Translations under genes and position numbers: made by a program
Shown: positions 8,464 to 17,471 of the stretch, one piece after another
Layout: the number at the start of each line of letters is the position of its first letter
Position numbering within the stretch: the stretch's first letter is position 1
DNA from: Solirubrobacter ginsenosidimutans
Lineage (GTDB): Bacteria > Actinomycetota > Thermoleophilia > Solirubrobacterales > Solirubrobacteraceae
Assembly: GCF_027587205.1 (NCBI RefSeq)
Contig: NZ_JAPDOD010000074.1
Location: 1-34,301 of the forward strand
Direction: 5' to 3'
DNA length: 34,301 nt
Notes under the pieces: generated by a model
Told to the model about the DNA's origin: nothing
The model's database searches: none
The model's input: only the letters and a program-made list of their open reading frames with translations

Positions 8464-8868
8464 CTACGGATCGCTGTCGCCCGGAGCGGGTCGGGTGGTG
8501 CTCGCGCTGGGGGCGGGTGTCGACGTGGTCGTCGGCGTGGGCGACATCGTCGCCGTTGCGGTTGGCGTTTCCGTCGCCGTGGCGGTTTCGGTCCCTGTGG
8601 CGCTCGGGTCCTCCGTGACCTGCGGGCCTGGTGTGTGTATGCGGGTGGGCTGCGGGCTCTCAGTCGGAGTCGGGGTCGGGGTGCTCGTGTGGTTGCCATC
8701 GTGCGTCGCGGTCGCAGTCGCCGTCTTCGTCCGCTCGGGAACCGGCGTGTCGCTCGCCGTCGTTGTCGAGTCTTGCTCGGCGGCATCGCCGCCCTCGCCA
8801 GAGGAACCACCACAGGCGAAGGCGACTCCGACAAGTCCCAAACACGCAAATCGCACTGCCGCGCGCAT
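8464..8868 (-). CDS. Thr/Pro-rich surface lipoprotein
   Basis: A 134-residue protein. Residues 1-19 form a signal peptide (MRAAVRFACLGLVGVAFAC) with a lipobox-like cleavage before Cys19, followed by GGSSGEGGDAAEQDS, typical of a lipoprotein. The -2 Phe is not the usual lipobox residue. The remainder is a low-complexity stalk of Thr, Pro, Ala and Ser with TxTxT and PTPT steps and no globular domain. It is probably a membrane-anchored spacer on the cell surface; no enzymatic role is visible. The ATG at 8868 was chosen because the signal peptide starts there; the frame is open to 9003. It is followed by the 5-TM protein on the same strand. Confidence 0.65.
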   Translation of the reverse strand: MRAAVRFACLGLVGVAFACGGSSGEGGDAAEQDSTTTASDTPVPERTKTATATATHDGNHTSTPTPTPTESPQPTRIHTPGPQVTEDPSATGTETATATETPTATATMSPTPTTTSTPAPSASTTRPAPGDSDP

Positions 8869-9086
8869 GTGGGTCACGCTAAGGGCATCCACTTCGATGG
8901 ACAAGTCCTCGGTGGCGATGCCCAGGCTGCTGCGCTGCCGACGTGCCGAAGCCCGCCGATGATGGTCGCCGCAGGATTCGCCGTGCGCCGACGGGCTGGC
9001 CAATTCTCTCCTGCCGTTTCGGGACTGGGCGTCTCTATGCGTTGGACGTCCGTCCAGACCGCAGGGTCCGTGCGCAGGTCACCGTC

Positions 9087-9550
9087 ATGACGCAAGCCCT
9101 CCTGTGCGGTCAGGAACTCGGCGAAGGGGAGCCATGAACAAACGCAGGGCACCCGGACGCAACTCAGCAGCCGCGCGAAGCCACGCACGCCGCCCGTCGC
9201 GCGACCGAGCTCTTCCCGACCAATGCCGAGGTGGCGGCCACTCTTGGCTGGTGTCTCTACATCGTCGGCGAATTGTCGGCGTCGGTCGAGGCTTGACGTC
9301 GCGCACTTGAATTGAACGACGAGCTTGTGGACGCGCGCTGCAACCTCGGTCTCGCGCTCCTAGTCGACGGCTACGACGATGAAGCCGCGATCGCCTACCA
9401 AGACGCAGCGCGTGCGCTGTGCGGTGATGACGCCGACACATTCGGCGCGATGCGATCGAGGACCTCCGGGGTATCGACCCGGTGGTCGATAGCCGCGCCG
9501 AGCACATCGAGAGGGCGCTCGAGTTGCTCGAAGCTGTCAACGACGCCTAG
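9087..9550 (+). pseudogene. Broken TPR-repeat gene
   Basis: Pieces of a tetratricopeptide-repeat protein lie in order on the plus strand but are not in one open frame. AARRATELFPTNAEVAATLG with WCLYIVGELSASVEA is a TPR helix pair. A TGA follows (about 9296). Then RRALELNDELVDARCNLGLA with LLVDGYDDEAAIAYQDA forms the next TPR. After ALCGDDADTF the frame shifts, and AIEDLRGIDPVVDSRAEHIE with RALELLEAVNDA reaches a TAG at 9548. A further in-frame TGA lies near 9135. At least two stops and one shift make this a pseudogene. The start limit (ATG at 9087) is approximate. Confidence 0.6.
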
Positions 9551-9820
9551 CTCTGTCCGAAGATAAGCGCCAGCGTAGGCGAGATCCCGCGGATAGGGAA
9601 CCTCGCACAAGAACTTGAGCACGCGAACTCCGCCTTGGGGTGGACTCTCCGCTCCGGCCTACTCTCGGATCGTCAGACTTCGCGAGCTCGACTCCGCCCA
9701 ACGAGATCCAGTCTCCCGGCCGGGCGTCCCTCGACCGGCTCTTGGTCAACTCATAATCCGACGCGCGGAGTTTCGATCCCTCCCTGGCCCATCGCACCAT
9801 CCGCGTACTGTCTGCAGCGG

Positions 9821-10591
9821 ATGCGACTCGCTTACGACGATGTTGGCGCCGGTCCGTGCGTCGTCCTGATCCACGGGCATCCGTTCGACCGCACCCTCTG
9901 GCAGCCGCAGCTCGAGGCCCTGGCCGGCGACTTCCGGGTTGTGGCGCCCGATCTGCGCGGCTTCGGCGAGAGCCCCGTGACACCGCACCTCGTCAGCCTG
10001 CGCGAGTACGCCGAGGACGTCGAGGAGCTGCTCGCGCATCTCGACATCGACGAGGCCGCGATCGTCGGGCTCAGCATGGGCGGCCTCGTGGCGATGGAGC
10101 TCGCGACCGCGCAACCCGAGCGCTACTGGACGCTCGGGCTGGTGACGACCACCGTCGAGCCCGCGAGTCCAGGCGAGCGCGTCCAGCGTCGCGAGCGGGC
10201 AGACCTCGTGGAGCGCGACGGCATGCAGGTCCTGATCGACTACATGCACACCGGCGTCTACGGCCCGCACTGTCCGCCGGCCGTTCGCGAACGGGTTGAC
10301 GCGATGATGGCCGGCGCCCCGGTTCAGGGAGCGGCGGCGGCCCTCCGCGGCCGGGCGGAGCGGCCCGACTACCGCTCCCGGCTCCGGCAGCTCGACCTTC
10401 CCGCCTTCGTGTGCACCGGCTCCGACGACCCTTGGTCGAACGCGACGGTGACCGCCGAGATCGTCGAGCACCTCCAGCGCCCGGAACTCGTGGTGATCGA
10501 CGGCGTCGGGCATCTCCCGAATCTCGAGGCCGAGGCCGCCTTCAACCGCGCCCTGGCCGGATTCCTGGCACGACACGCCCCACCCTCGTAG
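9821..10591 (+). CDS. Alpha/beta hydrolase
   Basis: A cytoplasmic alpha/beta hydrolase of 256 residues, the usual length of the family. HGHPFD (19-23 region) forms the oxyanion loop. The nucleophile is Ser85 in GLSMGG, the likely acid is Asp202 or Asp203 in TGSDDPW, and His231 is in GVGHLPN. The triad is complete, so the enzyme should be active. Family members include esterases, lactonases and 3-oxoadipate-enol-lactonase-like enzymes, and sequence alone does not choose. The frame is open from 9635, but homology begins at the ATG at 9821, which has no clear ribosome site. It converges on the collagen-like gene. Confidence 0.85.
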   Translation: MRLAYDDVGAGPCVVLIHGHPFDRTLWQPQLEALAGDFRVVAPDLRGFGESPVTPHLVSLREYAEDVEELLAHLDIDEAAIVGLSMGGLVAMELATAQPERYWTLGLVTTTVEPASPGERVQRRERADLVERDGMQVLIDYMHTGVYGPHCPPAVRERVDAMMAGAPVQGAAAALRGRAERPDYRSRLRQLDLPAFVCTGSDDPWSNATVTAEIVEHLQRPELVVIDGVGHLPNLEAEAAFNRALAGFLARHAPPS

Positions 10592-10646
10592 CTCGCGCGG
10601 CGTGGACAGGCTTCGGCGTCGACCCGACACTGCTTAGTCGACCGAG

Positions 10647-11126
10647 TCAAGGGATCCGATTGGGGCCAAGGGGGCCGTTGGGACCCAAGGGCCCGTTCGG
10701 GCCGAGCGGTCCGTCCGGACCGAGCGACTCGGCGGGGTTGCCGCGAGGACGGGGACGTCGGTTGCGGCCGAGGGGGCCGTCGGGGCCGAGGGGTCCCTTC
10801 GGACCGAGCGGTCCGTTGGGGCCGAGCGGCCCGTCCGGGCCGAGCGGATCGACTCCAGACGCGGGCGGCCGCTTGCGGGGAGTGGTCTTGGCAGCGGGAG
10901 TTGAGCGGGGAGGGGCAATCGGAGTCGGGCGGGGTGTGCGCGCCGGGTGCGGCCTCTCGCGCCCGCTGGGCTGCGGCTGCTCGGCGGTCGTGGGCCTGTC
11001 GAGCCGCTCGGCGGCGGTGATTCCCACGAGGCACCCAACGCCGGCCGCACCGGCAGCGGTCGCCGCGACGACGGCAAGGAAATGTCGTCCGTTCAGCATC
11101 ACCGCAAGGTTCGCGGTCCACCGCAT
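10647..11126 (-). CDS. Membrane-anchored collagen-like (Gly-Pro-X) protein
   Basis: A 159-residue protein. Residues 10-37 form a signal anchor or signal peptide ([19 protein letters not shown]). Residues 40-93 are a Pro/Thr/Arg-rich linker. Residues 95-120 and 135-157 are two blocks of the hexad LGPxGP, giving Gly at every third position as in collagen, split by a basic insert ([10 protein letters not shown]). Such repeats form triple helices or extended stalks on bacterial surfaces. An ATG at 11099 is an alternative start. The opposite strand is also open with Gly-Pro repeats; this strand is preferred because it alone has an anchor sequence. It lies 81 bases after the second sensor kinase on the same strand. 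Confidence 0.55.
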   Translation of the reverse strand: MRWTANLAVMLNGRHFLAVVAATAAGAAGVGCLVGITAAERLDRPTTAEQPQPSGRERPHPARTPRPTPIAPPRSTPAAKTTPRKRPPASGVDPLGPDGPLGPNGPLGPKGPLGPDGPLGRNRRPRPRGNPAESLGPDGPLGPNGPLGPNGPLGPNRIP

Positions 11127-11207
11127 CCCGGCCCGCTGATCGTTCGCACGGCGTCGACTGGACCCCCGGGAGCGCGACGTGCCGGCGCCGCGCCCGCCGC
11201 TGTCGCG

Positions 11208-13184
11208 TCAATTGGTGGCTGGAAGACCGCGAGTGTCGGGGACGGGGATGGCAGCCGCGACCACGGTGCCCCCGTCGGGCGGGCTCTCAATCCGGAGCTC
11301 GCCATCGAGGGCGGCGAGCCGGTCCGCGAGCCCGGTGAGACCGCTCCCGTCGGTGCGGGCGCCTCCGACGCCGTCGTCGCGGATTTGCACCGCGAGCGTG
11401 CCGTCCTCGATCAGCAGCGTCACCTCCACGTGTTCGGCGCGCGCGTGCTTGGCGACGTTGGTCAGAGCCTCGGCCACGACGAAGTAGGCGGTCGCCTCGA
11501 TCGCGGCGGGAAGCCGGTCGACCGACACGTCGACCGCGACCGGTACCCGCGTCCGCGACGCCAGCTCCCGCACGCCGGCGCGCAGCCCACCTTGGGTGAG
11601 GGCCGATGGGAGGATGCCGTGGGCGAGCTCGCGCAGCTCGGCGTTCGCACGCTCGGTGTGCATGAGCGCTTCGGCCATGAGCGCGAGAGCGCTGTCGTCG
11701 TCCGCGTTCTGGACCGCGCGGTTCGCCAGCTTCAGCGTGATGATGCTGTGGACCAGGCGCTGCTGAGCTCCGTCATGCAGATCGCGGACGACGCGCCGGC
11801 GTTCATCGTCGGCACCGGCCACGATCCGCGCGCGCGACGCGGCCAGCTCCGACCGCGCCTGGACGTTTGAGATCGCGGTGGCCACCAGCTCCGTGAACTC
11901 CGTCATCCGCGACTCCGCATCGAGAGGCATCGGCTCCGCCCGCGAGGATTCGACCCCGAGCGAACCCCACAAGCGCTGGTTGACGATGATCGGTGTTCCC
12001 ACCGCGGAACGCGACCCCAAGCTTCGTGCATCTGCGGCGACCGAACCCGTCGCGTGCTCGTGCGCGTCGACGCGGGCGGGCCGCTTCGTCCGATAAACCA
12101 ACGCCGTGACGCTGTCCCCATCGAGCTCGATGCGACGGCCAACAGGAACCGTGCCGCCCAGCTCGCCCCAACTGCCGACGACCGTGGCACCTCCGCCGGG
12201 CTCGTAGCGCCAGACCACGGCGGCGTCTGTCTTCAGCAGCCGCCCGACCTCCTCGGCCACCTTGGCGAAGACCTCCTCCGGGGGACACTCGCGTGCGACG
12301 ATCGTTGCAACGCGCCGGAGCGCGGCCTGCTCATCCGCCAGCCGTTGAACCTCTGATCGTGCCTGGACGTTCGAGATCGCCGCCACCACCAGCTCGGTGA
12401 ACTGTGCGACCCGTGACTCGGCATCCGCAGCCAGCCGGTCCAAATGCCACGTTCCAGCCACGAGCGCGCCCCACAGACCCCTGTCGACGAGGATCGGGCT
12501 TCCGACCGCGGAACGCAGTCGAACGGTCCTTGCCCGTGCCGCGATCGAGCCCGAGGCGTGCTCGTAGTCATCAAAGCGGGCTGACCGCGCAGTCCGATAC
12601 ACCAACGCGGTCACGCTGTCTCCATCCAGCGTCAAGCGGCGGTCGACCGGCAACGCCTCGGTCATCTTGCCCCAGCTGCCGACGACGGTTGCACCGCCGT
12701 CAGAGTCAAAGCGCAGAACCGCCGCTCCATCGACCTCGAGCAGCAGCGCCACCTCGTTGGCGACTGCGGCGAAGACCGTTTCCGCCGCTGCTCCCTCAGC
12801 CACCAACGTCGCAACGCGCCGCAACGCCGCCTGCTCCGCCGCGAGCCGCGCCGACTCCCGCCACCGCGCCGCCAGCTCGCTCACCACCACCGCCGCCGCC
12901 AAGAACCCGGTCAGTCGCAGCCAGTCGCGCGGATCGGTGGGCACGAGCGAATACTTCGGAGGCACGAAGAGGTAGTCGTACGTCAGCGTGCTGGCCACCG
13001 CGACCAGCACGCCAAATGCCGTGCCCCACACGATGGCGACCGGAATCACCGCGAACAGGTAGAGCACCGCGACGGTCGAGGCCGAAGGGTCACTCTCCAG
13101 CAGCTCGAGCACGCCACTCACCGCCGCGACCAGCGTCGCACTCACGATCCATCCGGTCAGCCGCCGGTGGGTCGGCCGCATCAT
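11208..13184 (-). CDS. Membrane sensor histidine kinase, DUF4118 - two GAF - HisKA_3 - HATPase
   Basis: A kinase of 658 residues. The N-terminus (about 8-105) has four membrane segments like the DUF4118/KdpD-type sensor region (YLFAVIPVAIVWGTAFGVLV and YDYLFVPPKYSL). Two GAF domains follow (about 125-285 and 300-455), joined by the linker LADEQAALRRVATIVA that is also found in the kinase at 1224-3767. The phospho-acceptor His470 lies in DLHDGAQQRLV, and HATPase_c follows with EALTNVAKHA and DDGVGGA. The last 200 residues are close to the first kinase, so they are paralogues. No response regulator is adjacent. The ATG at 13184 leaves about 119 bases of divergent promoter; a GTG at 13268 is an in-frame alternative. 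Confidence 0.87.
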   Translation of the reverse strand: MMRPTHRRLTGWIVSATLVAAVSGVLELLESDPSASTVAVLYLFAVIPVAIVWGTAFGVLVAVASTLTYDYLFVPPKYSLVPTDPRDWLRLTGFLAAAVVVSELAARWRESARLAAEQAALRRVATLVAEGAAAETVFAAVANEVALLLEVDGAAVLRFDSDGGATVVGSWGKMTEALPVDRRLTLDGDSVTALVYRTARSARFDDYEHASGSIAARARTVRLRSAVGSPILVDRGLWGALVAGTWHLDRLAADAESRVAQFTELVVAAISNVQARSEVQRLADEQAALRRVATIVARECPPEEVFAKVAEEVGRLLKTDAAVVWRYEPGGGATVVGSWGELGGTVPVGRRIELDGDSVTALVYRTKRPARVDAHEHATGSVAADARSLGSRSAVGTPIIVNQRLWGSLGVESSRAEPMPLDAESRMTEFTELVATAISNVQARSELAASRARIVAGADDERRRVVRDLHDGAQQRLVHSIITLKLANRAVQNADDDSALALMAEALMHTERANAELRELAHGILPSALTQGGLRAGVRELASRTRVPVAVDVSVDRLPAAIEATAYFVVAEALTNVAKHARAEHVEVTLLIEDGTLAVQIRDDGVGGARTDGSGLTGLADRLAALDGELRIESPPDGGTVVAAAIPVPDTRGLPATN

Positions 13185-13303
13185 GTGAACATCATGATCG
13201 CTGGCCGCACATGCGATACCCGAGCAGCCGATCACCGGCGAAACGGATCCGATGTGCCGGAAGAGCACGCGCTCCGTGCGGTGCGCGCGATAATGAGTCG
13301 CGC

Positions 13304-16042
13304 ATGACCATCATCGGTCTCCCGCCGTCGGGTCTGCTCGGTCGTCGGAGTGAGTGTGAGGTGCTGGCTCGGCTCGTCACCGGGCTCCGAGCGGGTCAGA
13401 GCCGGGTGCTGGTCCTCCGCGGCGAGGCGGGCGCCGGCAAGACCGCCCTGCTGGAGCATCTGGCGGCGTCGGCGTCCGGCTGTCGAATCGCCCGCGCAGT
13501 CGGGGTCGAGTCGGAGATGGAGCTCCCGTTCGCCGGCCTGCACGCGCTCTGCGCGCCGATGCTCGGCCGTCTCGGGCATCTCCCAGGCCCGCAGCGCGAA
13601 GCGCTGAACACGGCCTTCGGCCTGAGCGTCGGACCTCCGCCGGCACGTTTCCTGGTCGGGCTGGCGGCCCTGAGCCTGCTGGCCGACACCGCCGAGGAGC
13701 AGCCCCTGGTGTGCATCGTCGACGACGCGCAGTGGCTCGACCAGGTCTCTGCGCAGACGCTCGCGTTCGTCGGGCGCCGGCTGTTGGCCGAGCGCGTCGG
13801 ATTGGTGTTCGGGCTGCGCGAGTCCGGCCTTCAACACGAGTTCGAGGGGTTGCCGGAGCTCGTGGTCGCAGGGCTGGCCGCCGAGGACGCGCGCGTGCTG
13901 CTGGACGCGGCGTTTCCGGGGCCGCTCGATGAGCGGGTACAGGAGCGGATCCTCGGCGAGGCCGGTGGCAACCCGCTCGCGCTGATCGAGCTGCCGCGTG
14001 GATTGACGCCGGCGGAGCTTGCGGGCGGGTTCGGGCTCGCCGACGCGCGCCCTCTGGCGAGCCGCATCGAGCGCACGTTCCTGCAGCGCGTCCAGTCGCT
14101 GCCGCGCGACTCGCAGCTGCTGCTTCTGACGGCCGCGGCCGAGCCGCTGGGCGATGCGAGCCTGCTGTGGCGCGCCGCCGGGCGGCTCGGGATCGGCGAC
14201 GACGCCGCGCGGCGCGCCGAGGGCGCCAGATTGATCGAGCTCGGCGCCCGCGTGCGCTTCCCGCATCCGCTCGTCCGCTCGGCGGTCTACGGCGCGTCGG
14301 CCCCGGGCGACCGCCGCGACGTGCACCGCGCGCTCGCCGATTCGACCGACCCGGTCCTCGATCCCGACCGTCGCGCCTGGCATCGTGCGCACGCGACGGC
14401 GACGGCGGACGAGGCAGTGGCCGCCGAGATGGTGCACTCGGCCGATCGTGCGCAGCGTCGTGGCGGCCTGGCGGCAGCCGCCGCGTTTCTCGAGCGGGCG
14501 GCCGAGCTGACGCCCGACCCTGGACGACGCGTGGAGCGCGCGCTCGACGCGGCACAAGCGAAGCTCGACGTCGCTGACCCGGGGGCCGCCTACGAACTGA
14601 TCGCGGCGGCCAAGCTCGGCCCGCTCGACGAGCTCCAGCGTGCGCGGCTGGAGCGGTTGATCGCGCAGATCGTGTTCGCTCGCCGGCGCGGGCGCGACGC
14701 GCCGCCGTTACTGCTCCAGGCGGCCAAGCGGCTCGAGCCCTTGGACGCCGCCATGGCCCGCGAGACCTATCTCGACGCGATGGCGGCGGCGATGTTCGCC
14801 GGGCGCCTCGGCACCGGCCCGGACGAGCGCGAGGTGGCCGAGGTCGCGCGGGCAACGAACCCGGTGTACGTCTCCGGTGCCGCCGAGGCGCTCCTCGACG
14901 CCCTCGTGACGAGGTTCACCGAAGGCTACGCGGCGTCGGTGTCGCCGCTCTCGCAGGCCCTGCGCGCGTTCGGCGAGTCCGACGGCGGCAAAGCGGACCG
15001 GCGCTGGTTGTGGCTGGCGTGCCGGCTCGCGCAAGACCTCTGGGACGACGAGCTCTGGGATGTGCTCGCGACCCGCGGCGCGCGCCTCGCTCGCGACGCC
15101 GGCGCACTCAGCCTGCTCGCGGTCATGGCGAACTACCTCGCCGCCCTTCACGTCCATTCCGGAGCGTTCGCCACCGCTGCAGCGCTGATCGACGAGGTCG
15201 ACGCGATCACCGAGGCGACCGGGCTCCCGCCGCTCAAGTACGCATCTCTGATGCTGGCCGCATCGCGCGGCGAGGAGGCGCAGGCGCTCTTCGAAGACGC
15301 GTGGCGGAACGGGATGGAGCGCGGCGAGGGCTCGGGGCTTGGACTGATCTTGTGGCTGACCGCGTTGCGCCACAACGCCGACGGCCGCTACGGCGAGGCG
15401 CTCGCGGATGCGCAGCGGGCCTGTGAGCACGAGGACGTCATGGCGTACGGCTGGGCTTTGGTGGAGCAGATCGAGGCCGGCGTCCGCGTCGGCCGGCCCG
15501 ACGAGGCCGCCGCAGCGCTGGACCGCCTCAGCGAACGCACGCAAGCGAGCGGCACCGAATGGGCCCTCGGGATCGAAGCTCGCTGCCGCGCCCTGGTCAG
15601 CGACGACGAGGTGCTCTACCGCGAGTCGATCGAACGGCTCGCGCGCAGCCGCGCGGCACTCGAGCTCGCCCGCAGCCGGCTTCTCTACGGCGAGTGGCTG
15701 CGTCGCGAGAACCGCCGCACGGACGCGCGCGAGCTCCTGCGCGCCGCCCACGACAGCTTCAGCCACATGGGCGCCGAGGGGTTCGCCGAGCGCGCCCGCC
15801 GCGAGCTGCGCGCCACCGGCGAGACGGTGCGCCGGGTCACCGCGGACACCCGCGACGTCCTGACGCCCCAGGAAGTCCAGGTCGCGCGGTTGGCCCGCGA
15901 CGGCCACACCAACCCGGAGATCGGCGCCCAGCTGTTCATCAGCCCGCGCACCGTCGAGTACCACCTGCACAAGGTCTTCCGCAAGCTCGACGTCAACACC
16001 CGCAAGGAGCTTCGAGCCGCACTCGCGGAGCAGCCTGCCTAG
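13304..16042 (+). CDS. LuxR-family regulator with AAA/STAND ATPase domain (LAL type)
   Basis: A large ATP-binding LuxR regulator of 912 residues. The N-terminal ATPase has Walker A GEAGAGKT (40-47) and Walker B LVCIVDDAQWLD (about 134-145), the signature of AAA_16/STAND regulators. A long helical, TPR-like region (about 350-840) senses signals or partners. The C-terminal LuxR/GerE helix-turn-helix (about 848-910) has LTPQEVQVARLARDGHTNPE and SPRTVEYHLHKVFRKL. Such LAL regulators bind ATP and activate pathway genes. The frame is open upstream to 12404, but that part is shadow of the kinase gene, so the ATG at 13304 is the start. It is divergent from the second kinase, and the epimerase and PPOX genes follow in the same direction. 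Confidence 0.9.
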   Translation: MTIIGLPPSGLLGRRSECEVLARLVTGLRAGQSRVLVLRGEAGAGKTALLEHLAASASGCRIARAVGVESEMELPFAGLHALCAPMLGRLGHLPGPQREALNTAFGLSVGPPPARFLVGLAALSLLADTAEEQPLVCIVDDAQWLDQVSAQTLAFVGRRLLAERVGLVFGLRESGLQHEFEGLPELVVAGLAAEDARVLLDAAFPGPLDERVQERILGEAGGNPLALIELPRGLTPAELAGGFGLADARPLASRIERTFLQRVQSLPRDSQLLLLTAAAEPLGDASLLWRAAGRLGIGDDAARRAEGARLIELGARVRFPHPLVRSAVYGASAPGDRRDVHRALADSTDPVLDPDRRAWHRAHATATADEAVAAEMVHSADRAQRRGGLAAAAAFLERAAELTPDPGRRVERALDAAQAKLDVADPGAAYELIAAAKLGPLDELQRARLERLIAQIVFARRRGRDAPPLLLQAAKRLEPLDAAMARETYLDAMAAAMFAGRLGTGPDEREVAEVARATNPVYVSGAAEALLDALVTRFTEGYAASVSPLSQALRAFGESDGGKADRRWLWLACRLAQDLWDDELWDVLATRGARLARDAGALSLLAVMANYLAALHVHSGAFATAAALIDEVDAITEATGLPPLKYASLMLAASRGEEAQALFEDAWRNGMERGEGSGLGLILWLTALRHNADGRYGEALADAQRACEHEDVMAYGWALVEQIEAGVRVGRPDEAAAALDRLSERTQASGTEWALGIEARCRALVSDDEVLYRESIERLARSRAALELARSRLLYGEWLRRENRRTDARELLRAAHDSFSHMGAEGFAERARRELRATGETVRRVTADTRDVLTPQEVQVARLARDGHTNPEIGAQLFISPRTVEYHLHKVFRKLDVNTRKELRAALAEQPA

Positions 16043-16090
16043 CGCGTGGTCTCTCGACCCTCGACCGACGATGACCGGAGGCATAGGACG

Positions 16091-17005
16091 ATGCGGGTGT
16101 TCTTGGCTGGCGCGACGGGCGTGATCGGTAGCCCGCTGGTGCCACAGCTCTTGAAGGCGGGGCACCAGGTGACGGCGATGACCCGCTCAGTGCTGCGTGC
16201 CGCACAGCTCGAGGCGGTCGGCGCCGACCCGGTCGTCTGCGACGTGTTCGAGGCCGACGGGGTTCTGGCGGCCATGCGCGCCGCCGCGCCCGACGCGGTC
16301 GTCCACCAACTCACCGCGCTGCCGGCGCGCCTCGACTGGAGCGATCCGAGCGTGTTCGACGCCAACAACCGCGTGCGGACCGAGGGGACCCGGATCCTTG
16401 TCGATGCGGCGATTGTCACCGGCGCCACCCGCATGGTTGCGCAAAGCATCGCGTTCGCGTACGCGCCGACGGGCGACCGCGTCAAGCACGAGGACGCAGC
16501 GCTGTTCACCGACGCACCAGCGCCATTCGGCGGCGCGGTCGCGGCGGTCGCCGAGCTCGAGCAGCTGGTCACGGGGACAGCCGGTATCGAGGGTCTGGTG
16601 CTGCGTTACGGCATGCTCTACGGCCCTGGCACCTACCACGACCGCCGCGGCTCCACGGCGGCCGATGTCATCGCGGCTCGCGTGCCGCTCGTGGACGGTG
16701 CCACCGGTATGTACAGCTGGCTGCACGTCGAAGATGCCGCGTCAGCGGCGGTCGCGGCGCTCGAACAGGGTGCGCCGGGGATCTACAACATCGTCGACGA
16801 CGAGCCGGCGCCGCAGCCGGAGTGGCTGCCCGTCTTTGCGCGGGCCCTTGGCGCCGATCCGCCCGCGCCGGCGGAAACGCTGCCGCCACCCGAGGACCTG
16901 GTGATGGCGCTGCGCGGGGCGACGAACGCAAAGGCCAAGCGCGAACTCGGATGGCGACCACGGCACGCGAGCTGGCGGGAAGGCTTTGCCGCAAGCCTCG
17001 TGTGA
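16091..17005 (+). CDS. NAD(P)-dependent epimerase/dehydratase-like protein (extended SDR)
   Basis: A 304-residue Rossmann protein of the NAD-dependent epimerase/dehydratase family. GATGVIG (7-13) binds the dinucleotide. Further family features are the Asp-rich DVFEADG after strand 3, HQLTALPARLDW, the NNRVRTEGTRILVDAA helix and LRYGMLYGPGTY. A canonical YxxxK is not evident in the usual place (SIAFAYAPTGDRVK stands there), so catalysis may be atypical. The start ATG has GGAGG 9 bases upstream. It begins 48 bases after the LuxR gene and 43 bases before the PPOX gene, which suggests one transcript. The substrate is unknown; nucleotide-sugar or steroid-like substrates are common in the family. 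Confidence 0.85.
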   Translation: MRVFLAGATGVIGSPLVPQLLKAGHQVTAMTRSVLRAAQLEAVGADPVVCDVFEADGVLAAMRAAAPDAVVHQLTALPARLDWSDPSVFDANNRVRTEGTRILVDAAIVTGATRMVAQSIAFAYAPTGDRVKHEDAALFTDAPAPFGGAVAAVAELEQLVTGTAGIEGLVLRYGMLYGPGTYHDRRGSTAADVIAARVPLVDGATGMYSWLHVEDAASAAVAALEQGAPGIYNIVDDEPAPQPEWLPVFARALGADPPAPAETLPPPEDLVMALRGATNAKAKRELGWRPRHASWREGFAASLV

Positions 17006-17048
17006 GCTCCCAGGCGGCGCGCCGCGTGTGGCTCTAGCCTTGGGTCTC

Positions 17049-17450
17049 GTGCCTCCGAGCGTCCCCCCTCAGCTGATCCCACTGCTCGAGTCGACCGCGA
17101 TCGCCTTCATCTCGACGATTGGTCCCACGGGTGCCCCTCAGACCACCCCGCAGTGGTTCCTCTGGAAGGATGGTGCGCTCCACTTCAGCCTCGTGGAGGG
17201 CCGACAGAAGCTCCGCAACCTCCGCCGCGATCCTCGCCTCTCGGTCGTTGTCGCCAACCCGGCAGACCCCACGTGGTACGTCGAGTTGCGCGGACACGTC
17301 GACGCTCTCGTGCCGGACCCCGAACTCGCGCTGGAACGCACGATCGCGCTCAAGTACGCGGGCTCCCACGTCGACGTCGAGCCTTCGGGAACCGCCCGCT
17401 ACGCCGCCACAGTCGTCGTCGAGAAGCTCACCCACCAGCTCGGCCACTAG
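17049..17450 (+). CDS. PPOX-class (pyridoxamine phosphate oxidase-fold) flavin/F420 oxidoreductase
   Basis: A split-barrel flavoprotein of 133 residues, the usual size for the F420- or FMN-binding PPOX class. Motifs are IAFISTIGPTGAPQTTPQWF, LHFSLVEGRQKLRNLRRDPR and VELRGHVDALVPD, which match the Rv1155-like family. F420 use is common in actinobacteria but cannot be proved from sequence. The GTG at 17049 was chosen because homology starts near PQLIPLLES; the frame is open from 16986 and overlaps the end of the epimerase gene. No strong ribosome site is visible. It is probably translated as the third gene of the LuxR-epimerase transcript. Confidence 0.82.
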   Translation: MPPSVPPQLIPLLESTAIAFISTIGPTGAPQTTPQWFLWKDGALHFSLVEGRQKLRNLRRDPRLSVVVANPADPTWYVELRGHVDALVPDPELALERTIALKYAGSHVDVEPSGTARYAATVVVEKLTHQLGH

Positions 17451-17471
17451 CCCGATGGCGCGGGTGACGGT

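Noticed and set aside
9395..9622. Minus-strand frame with VLKFLCEVPYPRDLAYAGAY
   Set aside because: The first 25 residues look protein-like, but the rest is antisense to the TPR relic and no family was recognised.
10411..11139. Plus-strand frame with Gly-Pro repeats opposite the collagen-like gene
   Set aside because: It starts inside the alpha/beta hydrolase gene and has no anchor or signal peptide. The minus-strand frame has both a hydrophobic start and cleaner repeats.
12404..13303. Extension of the LuxR frame 900 bases upstream
   Set aside because: The extra 300 residues are Arg/Pro/Ser-rich and lie antisense to the second kinase, whose domains are clear. Family homology starts at the ATG at 13304.
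17014..17025. GCGGCGCGCCGC palindrome after the epimerase gene
   Set aside because: It has no loop and lies in very GC-rich DNA, so it is not a credible terminator or operator.
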